Assembly: GCF_014174405.1 (NCBI RefSeq)
Contig: NZ_JACEGA010000001.1
Location: 2,447,001-2,511,000 of the forward strand
Length of the DNA: 64,000 bases
Source of the DNA: Variimorphobacter saccharofermentans
Lineage (GTDB): Bacteria; Bacillota; Clostridia; Lachnospirales; Lachnospiraceae
Reading direction: 5' to 3'
Below, piece by piece: positions 56,168 to 64,000 of the stretch. Made by a program: the position numbers and the translations under genes. Every line of letters begins with the position of its first letter. Position 1 is the first letter of the stretch. The notes below the pieces were generated by a model. The model made no database searches. It was not told the origin of the DNA and worked only from the letters and a program-made list of their open reading frames with translations.

Positions 56168-57529
56168 TTAATATACCTTGGTTTTCTTTGATTCTTCTTT
56201 GGTATTTACATCCTCTAACAAATGAATATAATTGATTTTTCTAGTTAAAAACTCTGGATAAGCTTCATTTCCATGTTCACCAATGTCAAGACCATTCAAC
56301 TCTTCTTTCACAGATACACGAAGTCCAATCGTTGCTTTTATGAGAAGCCATGCAATTGCGCTTGCTACAAGTACGAATGCGCCAACAGTAACAACACCCA
56401 ATGCCTGAACTCCTAATTGCTTGAAGCCGCCGCCGAATAATAGGCCGTTAACTTCATTTCCATTCACTCCCTGTTCTGCAAACAGACCGATGGATAGTGT
56501 ACCAAAGACACCATTTGCCAAGTGAACAGCTGTTGCACCAACCGGATCATCCAATTTCATCTTATCAAAGAACAATGATGCAAATACTACTAATACACCT
56601 GATATGGCACCAATAATGATGGAGCTGGTAACACTTACATAAGCACATGCCGGTGTAATCGCAACTAAACCTGCCAGTAATCCGTTAATTGACATACTCA
56701 TATCCGGTTTTCCAAGTTTAATCCATGCTGTTGCAGTAGCAACTAGAATACCCATGATACCAGCCATATTGGTAGTTACCAGGATATGACCAATTGCTTC
56801 CGGTTCAGCTGCCATGGTAGAACCAGGATTAAATCCAAACCAGCCAAACCAAAGAATTAATGCTCCGATTGTCGCCAGAGATACGCTATGTCCAGGTATC
56901 GCATTAATTTTACCGGATTTTGAGTATTTTCCAATTCTAGGTCCGAGAATTGCGATACCACTAAGCGCTGCCCATCCTCCAACGGAATGGACTGCGGTAC
57001 CTCCTGCAAAATCAAGGAAGCCTAATTCAGACAACCAGCCGCCACCCCAGATCCAATGACCGGTAATCGGATAGATAACCAATGTTAAGATTAAAGAAAA
57101 TACAATAAACGAGATGTACTTTATTCTCTCAGCAACTGCTCCTGATACAATTGTTGCTGCAGTTCCACAAAATACTAACTGAAAAAAGAATTTTACCCAA
57201 AATGGTATACCTGCCCAGGAAATTGCAGAATAAACTCCTTCATAGGCTGCTCCAGTGTTGGGGGAATTATCGGCACCGGAAGCAAAGAATAATCCTTTCA
57301 TACCAATAAAACCATTACCATCACCAAACATAAGGCCCCATCCCAATATAAAGAACCCTAAGGATGACACTGCAAAGACTATAAAGTTCTTTGACATAAT
57401 GTTTACTGTGTTCTTAGATCGAGCCATACCGCTTTCTAAGGTTGCAAAACCTAAATTCATAAAAAACACTAACATTGCGGCTAAGACTACCCATAGGGTA
57501 TCAAGAATAACTTTTGTTTCCATATTCAT
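56168..57529 (-). CDS. amtB: Ammonium transporter
   Basis: 453 residues with 11 membrane segments. The two pore histidines are visible in GTAVHSVGGWAAL (about 180) and PVGATAVHLANGVFGTL (about 335). The C-terminal cytoplasmic tail (about 405-453) contains GLDIGEHGNEAYPEF, the segment that contacts PII. Takes up NH4+/NH3 at low concentration. Upstream leader has a hairpin 32 bp from the start (see that entry). Confidence 0.93.
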   Translation of the reverse strand: MNMETKVILDTLWVVLAAMLVFFMNLGFATLESGMARSKNTVNIMSKNFIVFAVSSLGFFILGWGLMFGDGNGFIGMKGLFFASGADNSPNTGAAYEGVYSAISWAGIPFWVKFFFQLVFCGTAATIVSGAVAERIKYISFIVFSLILTLVIYPITGHWIWGGGWLSELGFLDFAGGTAVHSVGGWAALSGIAILGPRIGKYSKSGKINAIPGHSVSLATIGALILWFGWFGFNPGSTMAAEPEAIGHILVTTNMAGIMGILVATATAWIKLGKPDMSMSINGLLAGLVAITPACAYVSVTSSIIIGAISGVLVVFASLFFDKMKLDDPVGATAVHLANGVFGTLSIGLFAEQGVNGNEVNGLLFGGGFKQLGVQALGVVTVGAFVLVASAIAWLLIKATIGLRVSVKEELNGLDIGEHGNEAYPEFLTRKINYIHLLEDVNTKEESKKTKVY

Positions 57530-57561
57530 TCCTTCTTTCTTTTAATTTTAATTTATGAAAA

Positions 57562-57603
57562 GAGGGCGCTCAATCATTTCAGATTAAACGCCCTCGTTTT
57601 TTT
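57562..57603. terminator. Hairpin in the amtB leader (copy A)
   Basis: GAGGGCGCTCAATC (57562-57575), loop ATTTCA, GATTAAACGCCCTC (57582-57595), then seven T on the plus strand and four T (CTCTTTTC) on the minus strand. It lies between the amtB promoter and its ribosome site, so it could attenuate amtB. The same arms recur at 57769-57800. Confidence 0.7.
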
Positions 57604-57653
57604 GTAATGTTATATGTTGTATTTTGTTCGTGTAAACCAAGTCTTCTTTTTTT

Positions 57654-57681
57654 CTTATATGGTTAGGTAATCAAAAGTCAA
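57654..57681 (-). promoter_or_regulatory. Promoter of amtB
   Basis: On the minus strand TTGACT (57676-57681), 16 bp, TATAAG (57654-57659). The predicted leader of about 115 nt contains hairpin copy A. Confidence 0.6.
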
Positions 57682-57768
57682 CATATTAGGAATCCAATGA
57701 ATATATACGCTAATATTCATTTTACAGCTTAATTCGATCTTTTGACGTCCTTCCTTATATATCAAAAT

Positions 57769-57805
57769 GAGCGCTCAATCATTCCTGATTAAACGCCCTC
57801 GTTTT
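57769..57805. terminator. Hairpin after carB (copy B)
   Basis: GAGCGCTCAATC (57769-57780), loop ATTCCT, GATTAAACGCCCTC (57787-57800), then GTTTTTG on the plus strand. It sits 15 bp beyond the carB stop and is nearly identical to copy A, differing in one arm end and two loop bases. It probably terminates the gltBD-carAB transcript. Confidence 0.7.
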
Positions 57806-57819
57806 TGTGCTATTACTTT

Positions 57820-60800
57820 CTATATTTGGTTCAAATTAACCAATTCTGTATTCATTTCACTATATTGACTATTAAGACTATCAACTAAAGCATCTGCTGT
57901 GTCAATGGAAGTCAGACAAGGTATTCCTAACTGAACTGCCTTTCTTCTCAACCTGACACTATCTCTGATGGGATCTCTGCCCTTTGCTGATGTGGAAATA
58001 ATATAGCTTACTTTTCCACTTTCTATCAGCCTGATTGCTGCTATATGTCCTTCTCTTACAATATCAACAACATCAACCTCTATCCCTGCCTCGCGAAGAA
58101 CTTCAGCGCTTCCATTGGTAGCATAAAGCTTAAAGCCTAACGAAGCAAATTTTTTAGCAATGCCTGGCATTTCTTCTTTATCATCATCACGAACACTGAT
58201 AAACACTCCACCTGATCTGCACAGGTTATATCCCGCTGCTACCAGGCCCTTATACAGACTTTCCTGCAGGTTCCTTCCAATACCAAGTACCTCTCCTGTA
58301 GATTTCATTTCAGGACCCAGCTGCGTATCCAAATCGGATAGTTTTTCAAATGAAAATACCGGAACCTTGGACGATACATAGGTTGTAGATACTTGATAGC
58401 AATCTGTGCCATAGCCTAAATCTGATAGCTTCATCCCTAAGCTTACCTTTACGGCCAGCTCACAGATTGGTAAATTGGTAACCTTACTAAGATAAGGGAT
58501 GGTTCTGGATGCTCTTGGATTTACCTCTATAATATAAATCTCTCCCTGTGTTACAATAAACTGAATGTTTATCAAGCCCTTGGCCACGATTGCAAGACAT
58601 ATTTTCTTGGTAAGCTTCGTAATTCTATCTACCGTCTCTTCATCAATATGTGGTGCAGGGTAAACAGCAATACTGTCACCGGAATGGACACCAGTTCTTT
58701 CAATATGTTCCATGATTCCAGGTATTAAAATATCCTCACCATCACATATTGCATCTACCTCTATCTCCCTGCCACTAATATATTTATCAATGAGTACCGG
58801 ACTATTCGGGTTTGTGCTCAGAATGATATTCATATACTCTTTAACGTCATCATTGTTGTAAGCAATGATCATATTCTGACCACCGAGTACATAGGAGGGT
58901 CGAATAAGAACCGGATAAGTCAGCGTATTGGCCACCTCAAGAGCTTCTGTTATTGTCATTACCGCATATCCCTTCGGTCTTTGTATCCCAATCTGCTCAA
59001 GCAGGTTATCAAATCGTTTCCGATCCTCCGCCATATCAATACTATCCGCTGAAGTACCAAGGATTGGTATTCCTGCACGATCTAACGCTTTCGTTAGCTT
59101 AATCGCCGTTTGACCACCAAAGGTAACTACTACTCCAATTGGCTGCTCCTGCTTCACGATATGAAGTACGTCCTCTTCACAGGGAGGTTCAAAATACAGC
59201 CTGTCACCGATATCAAAATCTGTAGAAACCGTTTCTGGATTATTATTAATAACAATAACCTCGTAACCCATCTTCTTTAGAGTCCATACACACTGAACAC
59301 AAGCATAATCAAATTCAATACCCTGACCTATACGAATCGGACCTGAACCGAATACAATAATTCTCTGCTTATCGGATTTCTGAATGAAATCCTCCGCCTC
59401 ATTTTTGGTTCCCATCTCTATTGTATCATAGGAGGAGTAGAAATAAGGTGTTTCTGCTTGAAATTCCCCTCCACAGGTATCAACCATCTTATAAACAGGA
59501 GACTGTGGATTCTTTATTTTTGTGTTGCTGATCGCTTCGATAGTTTCATCCAGATAGCCCAGACGCTTTCCTTCCGTGTACAATTCTTCGGTCAGCTGAT
59601 TTTCCTTTAATCTCTTCTCATACTGAACCAATTTGACAAGGCGATATAAAAACCATCGATCTATCTTAGATATCTCATGAATTGTGTCTACCGTTATTCC
59701 TCTTTTCAATGCTTCAAATATATAGAATAACCGTTCATCCGTTGCACTTTTTATTTGATGCATGAGTTCGTCATCCGACACGTTAGAACACTTGTCACAA
59801 TTTAACGTTTTTCTTCCGATCTCAGCTCCTCTTACCGCCTTCATCAATGCTGCCTCGAAGGTATCTGCAATACTCATAACCTCTCCGGTTGCCTTCATCT
59901 GGGTGCCTAGATTACGGTCTGCATAGACGAATTTGTCAAAGGGCCATTTCGGAAACTTAACAGCAACATAATCCAATGTTGGCTCAAAGGCCGCATAGGT
60001 TTTACCTGTTATCTGGTTCATGATTTCGTCTAAGGTATAGCCTATCGCTATTTTGGTTGCAACCTTCGCTATGGGATAGCCGGTTGCTTTTGATGCTAAT
60101 GCGGAGGAACGGGATACTCTTGGATTTACCTCGATAACCGCATATTCAAAAGAGTCTGGATTTAATGCAAATTGGCAATTGCAACCACCCTCCACCTTCA
60201 GTGCATCCACAATCGATAACGCCGCAGATCGAAGCATCTGATATTCTTTATCTGCAAGTGTGATAGCCGGAGCAATAACAATACTGTCCCCGGTATGTAT
60301 TCCTACCGGATCAAAGTTCTCCATGGAACAAACGGCTATGGAATTACCTGCCTTATCACGCATCACCTCAAACTCAATTTCTTTCCAGCCTGCTACAGAT
60401 TTCTCTATAATGACCTGATGAATTGGTGATAAGCGTAACCCGTCACCAGCTATCTTACGAAGACTTTCTTCATCTTCCGCTATTCCACCACCAGATCCAC
60501 CCAAGGTAAAGGCAGGACGGACTACCACAGGATATCCAAGACGATTTGCACAGCTAACTGCACTCTCCATGTTATATACCACTTCAGAAGGGATCACCGG
60601 CTGTCCTATGCTTTCCATAGTTTCTTTAAATAACTGACGATCCTCAGCTTTATCTATGGTTTCCGGTAAAGAGCCAAGTAAAACCACATTATTTTCTTCT
60701 AAAAAATACTCCTTCGCCAGCTGCATACAAAGTGTTAATCCTGTCTGACCTCCTAGTCCTGATAATATGCTGTCTGGCTTTTCCTTAAGTATAATTCGTT

Positions 60801-61023
60801 TTATGGTAGCTAAGGTGAGTGGTTCAATGTAAATATGATCTGCCATTGCCTGATCCGTCATGATTGTGGCCGGATTGGAATTCACCAGTACAGTTTCAAT
60901 ACCAGCTTCCTTAAGTACTCTGAGCGCCTGTGTACCAGCATAATCAAACTCTGCTGCCTGCCCAATCACGATAGGACCGGATCCAATGAGAAGTACCTTC
61001 TTAATATCCTTATTTAGCGGCAT
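57820..61023 (-). CDS. carB: Carbamoyl-phosphate synthase large subunit
   Basis: 1067 residues, full length. Two homologous ATP-grasp halves start at GSGPIVIGQAAEFDYAGTQ and GSGPIRIGQGIEFDYACVQ; each has an ATP-grasp domain with ViEVNPR-like metal sites (ECNPRVSRSS is here VIEVNPRVSRSSALASKATGYPIA, region about 295-320). The C-terminal 130 residues are the MGS-like allosteric domain ending in YIISTSAKGRD. It makes carbamoyl phosphate from bicarbonate, ammonia passed from CarA, and two ATP, for arginine and pyrimidines. Overlaps carA by 14 bp. Confidence 0.96.
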   Translation of the reverse strand: MPLNKDIKKVLLIGSGPIVIGQAAEFDYAGTQALRVLKEAGIETVLVNSNPATIMTDQAMADHIYIEPLTLATIKRIILKEKPDSILSGLGGQTGLTLCMQLAKEYFLEENNVVLLGSLPETIDKAEDRQLFKETMESIGQPVIPSEVVYNMESAVSCANRLGYPVVVRPAFTLGGSGGGIAEDEESLRKIAGDGLRLSPIHQVIIEKSVAGWKEIEFEVMRDKAGNSIAVCSMENFDPVGIHTGDSIVIAPAITLADKEYQMLRSAALSIVDALKVEGGCNCQFALNPDSFEYAVIEVNPRVSRSSALASKATGYPIAKVATKIAIGYTLDEIMNQITGKTYAAFEPTLDYVAVKFPKWPFDKFVYADRNLGTQMKATGEVMSIADTFEAALMKAVRGAEIGRKTLNCDKCSNVSDDELMHQIKSATDERLFYIFEALKRGITVDTIHEISKIDRWFLYRLVKLVQYEKRLKENQLTEELYTEGKRLGYLDETIEAISNTKIKNPQSPVYKMVDTCGGEFQAETPYFYSSYDTIEMGTKNEAEDFIQKSDKQRIIVFGSGPIRIGQGIEFDYACVQCVWTLKKMGYEVIVINNNPETVSTDFDIGDRLYFEPPCEEDVLHIVKQEQPIGVVVTFGGQTAIKLTKALDRAGIPILGTSADSIDMAEDRKRFDNLLEQIGIQRPKGYAVMTITEALEVANTLTYPVLIRPSYVLGGQNMIIAYNNDDVKEYMNIILSTNPNSPVLIDKYISGREIEVDAICDGEDILIPGIMEHIERTGVHSGDSIAVYPAPHIDEETVDRITKLTKKICLAIVAKGLINIQFIVTQGEIYIIEVNPRASRTIPYLSKVTNLPICELAVKVSLGMKLSDLGYGTDCYQVSTTYVSSKVPVFSFEKLSDLDTQLGPEMKSTGEVLGIGRNLQESLYKGLVAAGYNLCRSGGVFISVRDDDKEEMPGIAKKFASLGFKLYATNGSAEVLREAGIEVDVVDIVREGHIAAIRLIESGKVSYIISTSAKGRDPIRDSVRLRRKAVQLGIPCLTSIDTADALVDSLNSQYSEMNTELVNLNQI

Positions 61024-62107
61024 TCCTACTCACCTCCAAGAGTTTGATAAATTTATCAAATAAAAACAGGGTATCCTGTGGTCCTCCGCATCCTTCCGGA
61101 TGAAACTGTACAGAGAAGATTGGCTGATTTTTATATTCCACTCCTTCACAGGTATTATCATTTCGATTAAAAAATGTCATTGTTGCTATTGATTCATCTA
61201 TGGATAACTGATCTACCGCATAGCCATGATTCTGACTACTCATGTAGACCTTTCCTGTAGCAACTTCCTGAACCGGCTGATTCGATCCACGATGTCCATA
61301 GGTTAGTTTTCTTGTTTCAAATCCACTGGCTAGTGCAAGAAGCTGATGTCCAAGACATATTCCGAAAATCGGAAGCCCCGTCTTTATGATTTCTTTTAAG
61401 TTTTCTATCACTACCTCATTATCCCGTGGGTCGCCCGGACCGTTGGATAACATGATACCATCCGGCTTCACTGCCAGAATATCATCCTTTGTGGCATCAT
61501 AAGGAAATATGACCAGATCACAACCTCTTCTTAATAGCTCTCGCTTTATATTCTCCTTTAATCCAAAATCAAGAAGCGCTACCTTATACTTAGTTTCTTC
61601 GGACTTCACTTCATATTTCGATTTCGTACTGACAGAGGCTACGGGATTTTTCAATACATGTTCCTCCCAATGAATCGTGTCAGCTGATTTCGGGTTTGTT
61701 GTTATCATTCCTCTAAGATTACCATATTCACGAATTATTTTGGTAAGAGCTCTTGTATCAATTCCATATAATCCGGGTACATTTTGCTTTTTTAAAAAAT
61801 GATCCAGAGTTTCTTCATTTCGAAAGTTCGACGGCTCATGACACCACTCTTTTACTATTACTGCAGCTGCTTTCACCGATTTACTCTCAAAATCAGTGGA
61901 TATTATCCCGTAATTACCAATCATGGGAAAAGTATGAACAATGATTTGTCCACAATAGCTGGGATCTGTCAATGTCTCAATATAACCGGTCATCCCTGTG
62001 GTGAAGACGATCTCGCCTACTGCTTCGTGCTTTGCACCAAAGCTCTTTCCTTTAAATATATCACCATTTTCTAATACTAAATATAATTCCTCTGACATAT
62101 CCAACAT
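61010..62107 (-). CDS. carA: Carbamoyl-phosphate synthase small subunit
   Basis: 365 residues. N-terminal CarA domain (VLENGDIFKGKSFGA, TGYIETLTDPSYCGQI) and C-terminal class I glutaminase with nucleophile FGICLGHQL (Cys near 255) and SVQFHPEG (His). Hydrolyses glutamine and channels ammonia to CarB. Start is uncertain: GGGGAG sits 2 bp before the first ATG (62107), 5 bp before a TTG and 11 bp before the ATG at 62098. Follows gltD by 14 bp. Confidence 0.95.
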   Translation of the reverse strand: MLDMSEELYLVLENGDIFKGKSFGAKHEAVGEIVFTTGMTGYIETLTDPSYCGQIIVHTFPMIGNYGIISTDFESKSVKAAAVIVKEWCHEPSNFRNEETLDHFLKKQNVPGLYGIDTRALTKIIREYGNLRGMITTNPKSADTIHWEEHVLKNPVASVSTKSKYEVKSEETKYKVALLDFGLKENIKRELLRRGCDLVIFPYDATKDDILAVKPDGIMLSNGPGDPRDNEVVIENLKEIIKTGLPIFGICLGHQLLALASGFETRKLTYGHRGSNQPVQEVATGKVYMSSQNHGYAVDQLSIDESIATMTFFNRNDNTCEGVEYKNQPIFSVQFHPEGCGGPQDTLFLFDKFIKLLEVSRNAAK

Positions 62108-62121
62108 ATCTCCCCTATCTG

Positions 62122-63591
62122 CTACCTAACAGCTATGTGACGATCAATTGCTTCTGCAGCTCTTTTTCCTTCTGCCATACCCCACACTACTAAGCTTTGT
62201 CCTCTTCTGGCATCACCACAGGCAAAAACATTATTACGGTTGGTTTCATATGTGTGAGTATCTGCCTGGATATTTCCTCGATTATCTGTAGCCAAATCAA
62301 GCTCCTCGATGATAGTATGCTCAGGTCCCAGAAATCCCATGGCGATTAAAACAAGATCTGCCTGATAGAAGGCTTCACTTCCTGCAATCGGTATCGCAAC
62401 AGGCTTACCATTCCGTAGCTTCCATTCCAGTTTTACGGTATTAAGACCTTTTACAGCCCCATTCTCCGCTTTTACTATTTCTGTAGTAGATATATCGTAT
62501 ATTCTCGGATCCTCTCCAAATACATGGATGGCTTCCTCCTGACCGTAATCAGTCTTGAGTACCCTGGGCCATTCCGGCCATGGATTATTCGTACTATTTC
62601 TTTGATCTGCTGGTTTGGAGGTAATCTCAAATTGATGAACTGATTTTGCTCCTTGACGGATGGCCGTTCCAACACAATCCGTACCAGTATCTCCACCCCC
62701 GATTACTATGACATGCTTATCCCTCGCGTCCATATCAGGGTCAATGGAATAATCGTTCTCCAATAGATGTCTGGTACTTGCTTTCAGATAATCAATGGCC
62801 AGGTATACTCCCTTTGCATCCATCCCCGGAACATTCAGGTTTCTTGCCTTCGTTGCTCCTACTGCAAGAAGTACCGCATCATAATCCTCCAATAAATCAG
62901 AAGCCTTGACATCCTTTCCTACTTCCTTATTACACTGGAAATCTACTCCCAGCTTCTCCATAAGATCCAGTCGCCTTCGTACAATCTTTTTATCGAGCTT
63001 CATGTTCGGAATTCCATACATCAATAGTCCACCCGGCTCTTCCTGTCTTTCAAAAACGGTAACCTTATGCCCACGGATTGCCAGATACCATGCTGCAGAA
63101 AGTCCTGCGGGACCTGAACCAACAATTGCTACCCGTTTTCCTGTATCAGGTTGTTTTTCTGCCTGTACCCAGTTATTTGCAAAGGCTCTCTCAATAATCT
63201 CATATTCAATGTTACATATGGATACCGATTTTGTTACATGTCCTTCCGTACAGGAACCCTCACAAGGAGCGGGACACACCCTTGCGGTAAATTCAGGAAA
63301 GGGACTGGTACGACTAAGTCTGCGGTAAGCCTCTTCCCAGTTGCCATGATAAACCAGATTGTTCCATTGAGGGATTAGGTTGTTTAGTGGACAACCAGAT
63401 ACCATACCATTTAACATAATACCGCTATGGCAAAAGGGTATTCCGCAATCCATACATCTGGCTGCCTGTAATTGTAGCTCCTCTTCGCTGTAATGCCCTT
63501 TTAATTCCTCCCAATCCCCGATCCGTAACATGGGATCTCTCTTTTGGGGATCATAACGATCATATTCTAAAAATCCAGTTGGTTTTCCCAT
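62122..63591 (-). CDS. gltD: Glutamate synthase small subunit
   Basis: 489 residues from MGKPTGFLEY, the usual start; an ATG four codons earlier (63603) is possible. N-terminal iron-sulphur domain with CMDCGIPFCHSG and further cysteines in VCPAPCEGSC, FAD-binding VAIVGSGPAGLSAAWYL (about 155) and NADPH-binding VIGGGDTGTDCVGTA (about 300). Transfers electrons from NADPH to the large subunit for glutamate formation from glutamine and 2-oxoglutarate. Confidence 0.95.
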   Translation of the reverse strand: MGKPTGFLEYDRYDPQKRDPMLRIGDWEELKGHYSEEELQLQAARCMDCGIPFCHSGIMLNGMVSGCPLNNLIPQWNNLVYHGNWEEAYRRLSRTSPFPEFTARVCPAPCEGSCTEGHVTKSVSICNIEYEIIERAFANNWVQAEKQPDTGKRVAIVGSGPAGLSAAWYLAIRGHKVTVFERQEEPGGLLMYGIPNMKLDKKIVRRRLDLMEKLGVDFQCNKEVGKDVKASDLLEDYDAVLLAVGATKARNLNVPGMDAKGVYLAIDYLKASTRHLLENDYSIDPDMDARDKHVIVIGGGDTGTDCVGTAIRQGAKSVHQFEITSKPADQRNSTNNPWPEWPRVLKTDYGQEEAIHVFGEDPRIYDISTTEIVKAENGAVKGLNTVKLEWKLRNGKPVAIPIAGSEAFYQADLVLIAMGFLGPEHTIIEELDLATDNRGNIQADTHTYETNRNNVFACGDARRGQSLVVWGMAEGKRAAEAIDRHIAVR

Positions 63592-63690
63592 ATTAATTAC
63601 CATGCCTTTCTATACAGCCTGTAAGCCTATGACAACAGGCACAAATTGACGTAAATAATATCATTTGCTCTATAACGCTATTCATACAAA

Positions 63691-64000
63691 CTATAGTGAA
63701 AAGAGTGAATGAAAAGCCTCCTGTAGAGCTTCATCTCCCGAAAAGCCCTTTTCTTTGGCTTCCTTAATCTTCTCCTGCATAACCTGATATTCCTTCGGGA
63801 TTACTAAGGAAAACTGATTCTTGTATTCCGTCCAGTTCTCCAGGATATGTTTTCCTTTACGGCTGTCGGTATAGATGACATGCTTCTTTAACAGATGATA
63901 TATTTCTTCTAAATCTTCATCAGAGGTCTTTCTTACATGAACCATATCACGATTGCATAAGGACTGGTTCATATTCAGAATATATGCTTTCCCTCCGGAC
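63691..64000 (-). CDS. gltB: Glutamate synthase large subunit, C-terminal end (partial)
   Basis: Open from the window edge to TAA at 63691. About 103 residues are visible, including GGKAYILN, MVHVRKTSDEDLEEIYHLLKKH, YTDSRKGKHILENW and PKEYQVMQEKI, which match the end of the GltB GXGXG/alpha domain. The 5' part lies beyond the window. An ATG at 63972 is internal, not the start. 87 bp separate it from gltD. Confidence 0.9.
   Translation of the reverse strand, partial: SGGKAYILNMNQSLCNRDMVHVRKTSDEDLEEIYHLLKKHVIYTDSRKGKHILENWTEYKNQFSLVIPKEYQVMQEKIKEAKEKGFSGDEALQEAFHSLFSL

Noticed and set aside
57562..57805. ANTAR-type tandem hairpins as the control of amtB
   Set aside because: Known ANTAR targets have two small hexaloop stems with conserved A1 and G4 in the loop close together; the loops here do not show that pattern on the transcribed strand and the hairpins are 200 bp apart.
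63691..63972. Separate 93-residue hypothetical gene starting at ATG 63972
   Set aside because: The frame stays open upstream to the window edge and reads GGKAYILN, matching the glutamate synthase large subunit end; the ATG is internal.

Overview
The window looks like a chromosomal segment of a low-GC, Gram-positive, spore-forming anaerobe of the Clostridia, most probably a Lachnospiraceae member close to plant-polysaccharide degraders. This is inferred from strong AGGAGG ribosome sites, AT-rich intergenic DNA, several oligopeptide/oligosaccharide ABC systems, AraC-type regulators beside glycosidase domains, a DUF5685/J-domain operon and a spore-coat-like protein. No species name can be proven from the sequence alone. 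Most genes are on the minus strand.

Layout. 1-6.1 kb: the 3' end of serS, an acyl-CoA ligase, and a TetR-controlled FtsX-type ABC exporter followed by a remnant of a LuxC-type acyl-CoA reductase. 6.1-13.8 kb: MFS exporter, DUF523, a broken metallo-beta-lactamase-fold gene, a SIMPL-domain protein, a two-gene methyltransferase operon with a dyad inside its promoter, a DUF5685/DnaJ/membrane-protein operon, and a probable spore coat protein. 14-23.1 kb: a complete ABC importer (binding protein, two permeases, two ATPases) divergent from an 835-residue AraC regulator that carries a GH39-like domain lacking its acid/base glutamate. 23.2-33.1 kb: trmO, an ECF sigma/anti-sigma pair, a dihydrouridine synthase, a C39-like protein and a second peptide-type ABC importer. 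33.2-40.6 kb: a TetM/EF-G-like ribosomal GTPase fused to a NYN (YacP/Rae1-type) nuclease domain, a CofE-like ligase, and a secreted LRR/Big2/FN3 protein. 40.7-44.1 kb: one long MerR-headed gene interrupted by two in-frame stop codons, and a phzF remnant cut off at a repeat element. 44.1-50.9 kb: a third peptide importer with an AraC regulator. 51.3-55.5 kb: a GH43 glycosidase, two MerR regulators and a BtrH-like protein. 55.8-64 kb: a nitrogen-assimilation block, glnK-type PII, amtB, carB, carA, gltD and the end of gltB.

Three threads stand out. First, a family of structured intergenic repeats (three copies of about 190 bp, three internally shortened copies of about 75-80 bp) sits at gene 3' ends and at one gene break. 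Second, several genes are decaying (luxC, metallo-beta-lactamase, MerR giant, phzF), so this is a region of active gene loss. Third, sensor-like fusions recur: AraC with a dead-looking glycosidase, MerR with an effector and a C39-like module, and a ribosomal GTPase with a nuclease. The nitrogen block makes glutamate (gltBD), takes in and senses ammonium (amtB, PII) and commits glutamine to carbamoyl phosphate (carAB).
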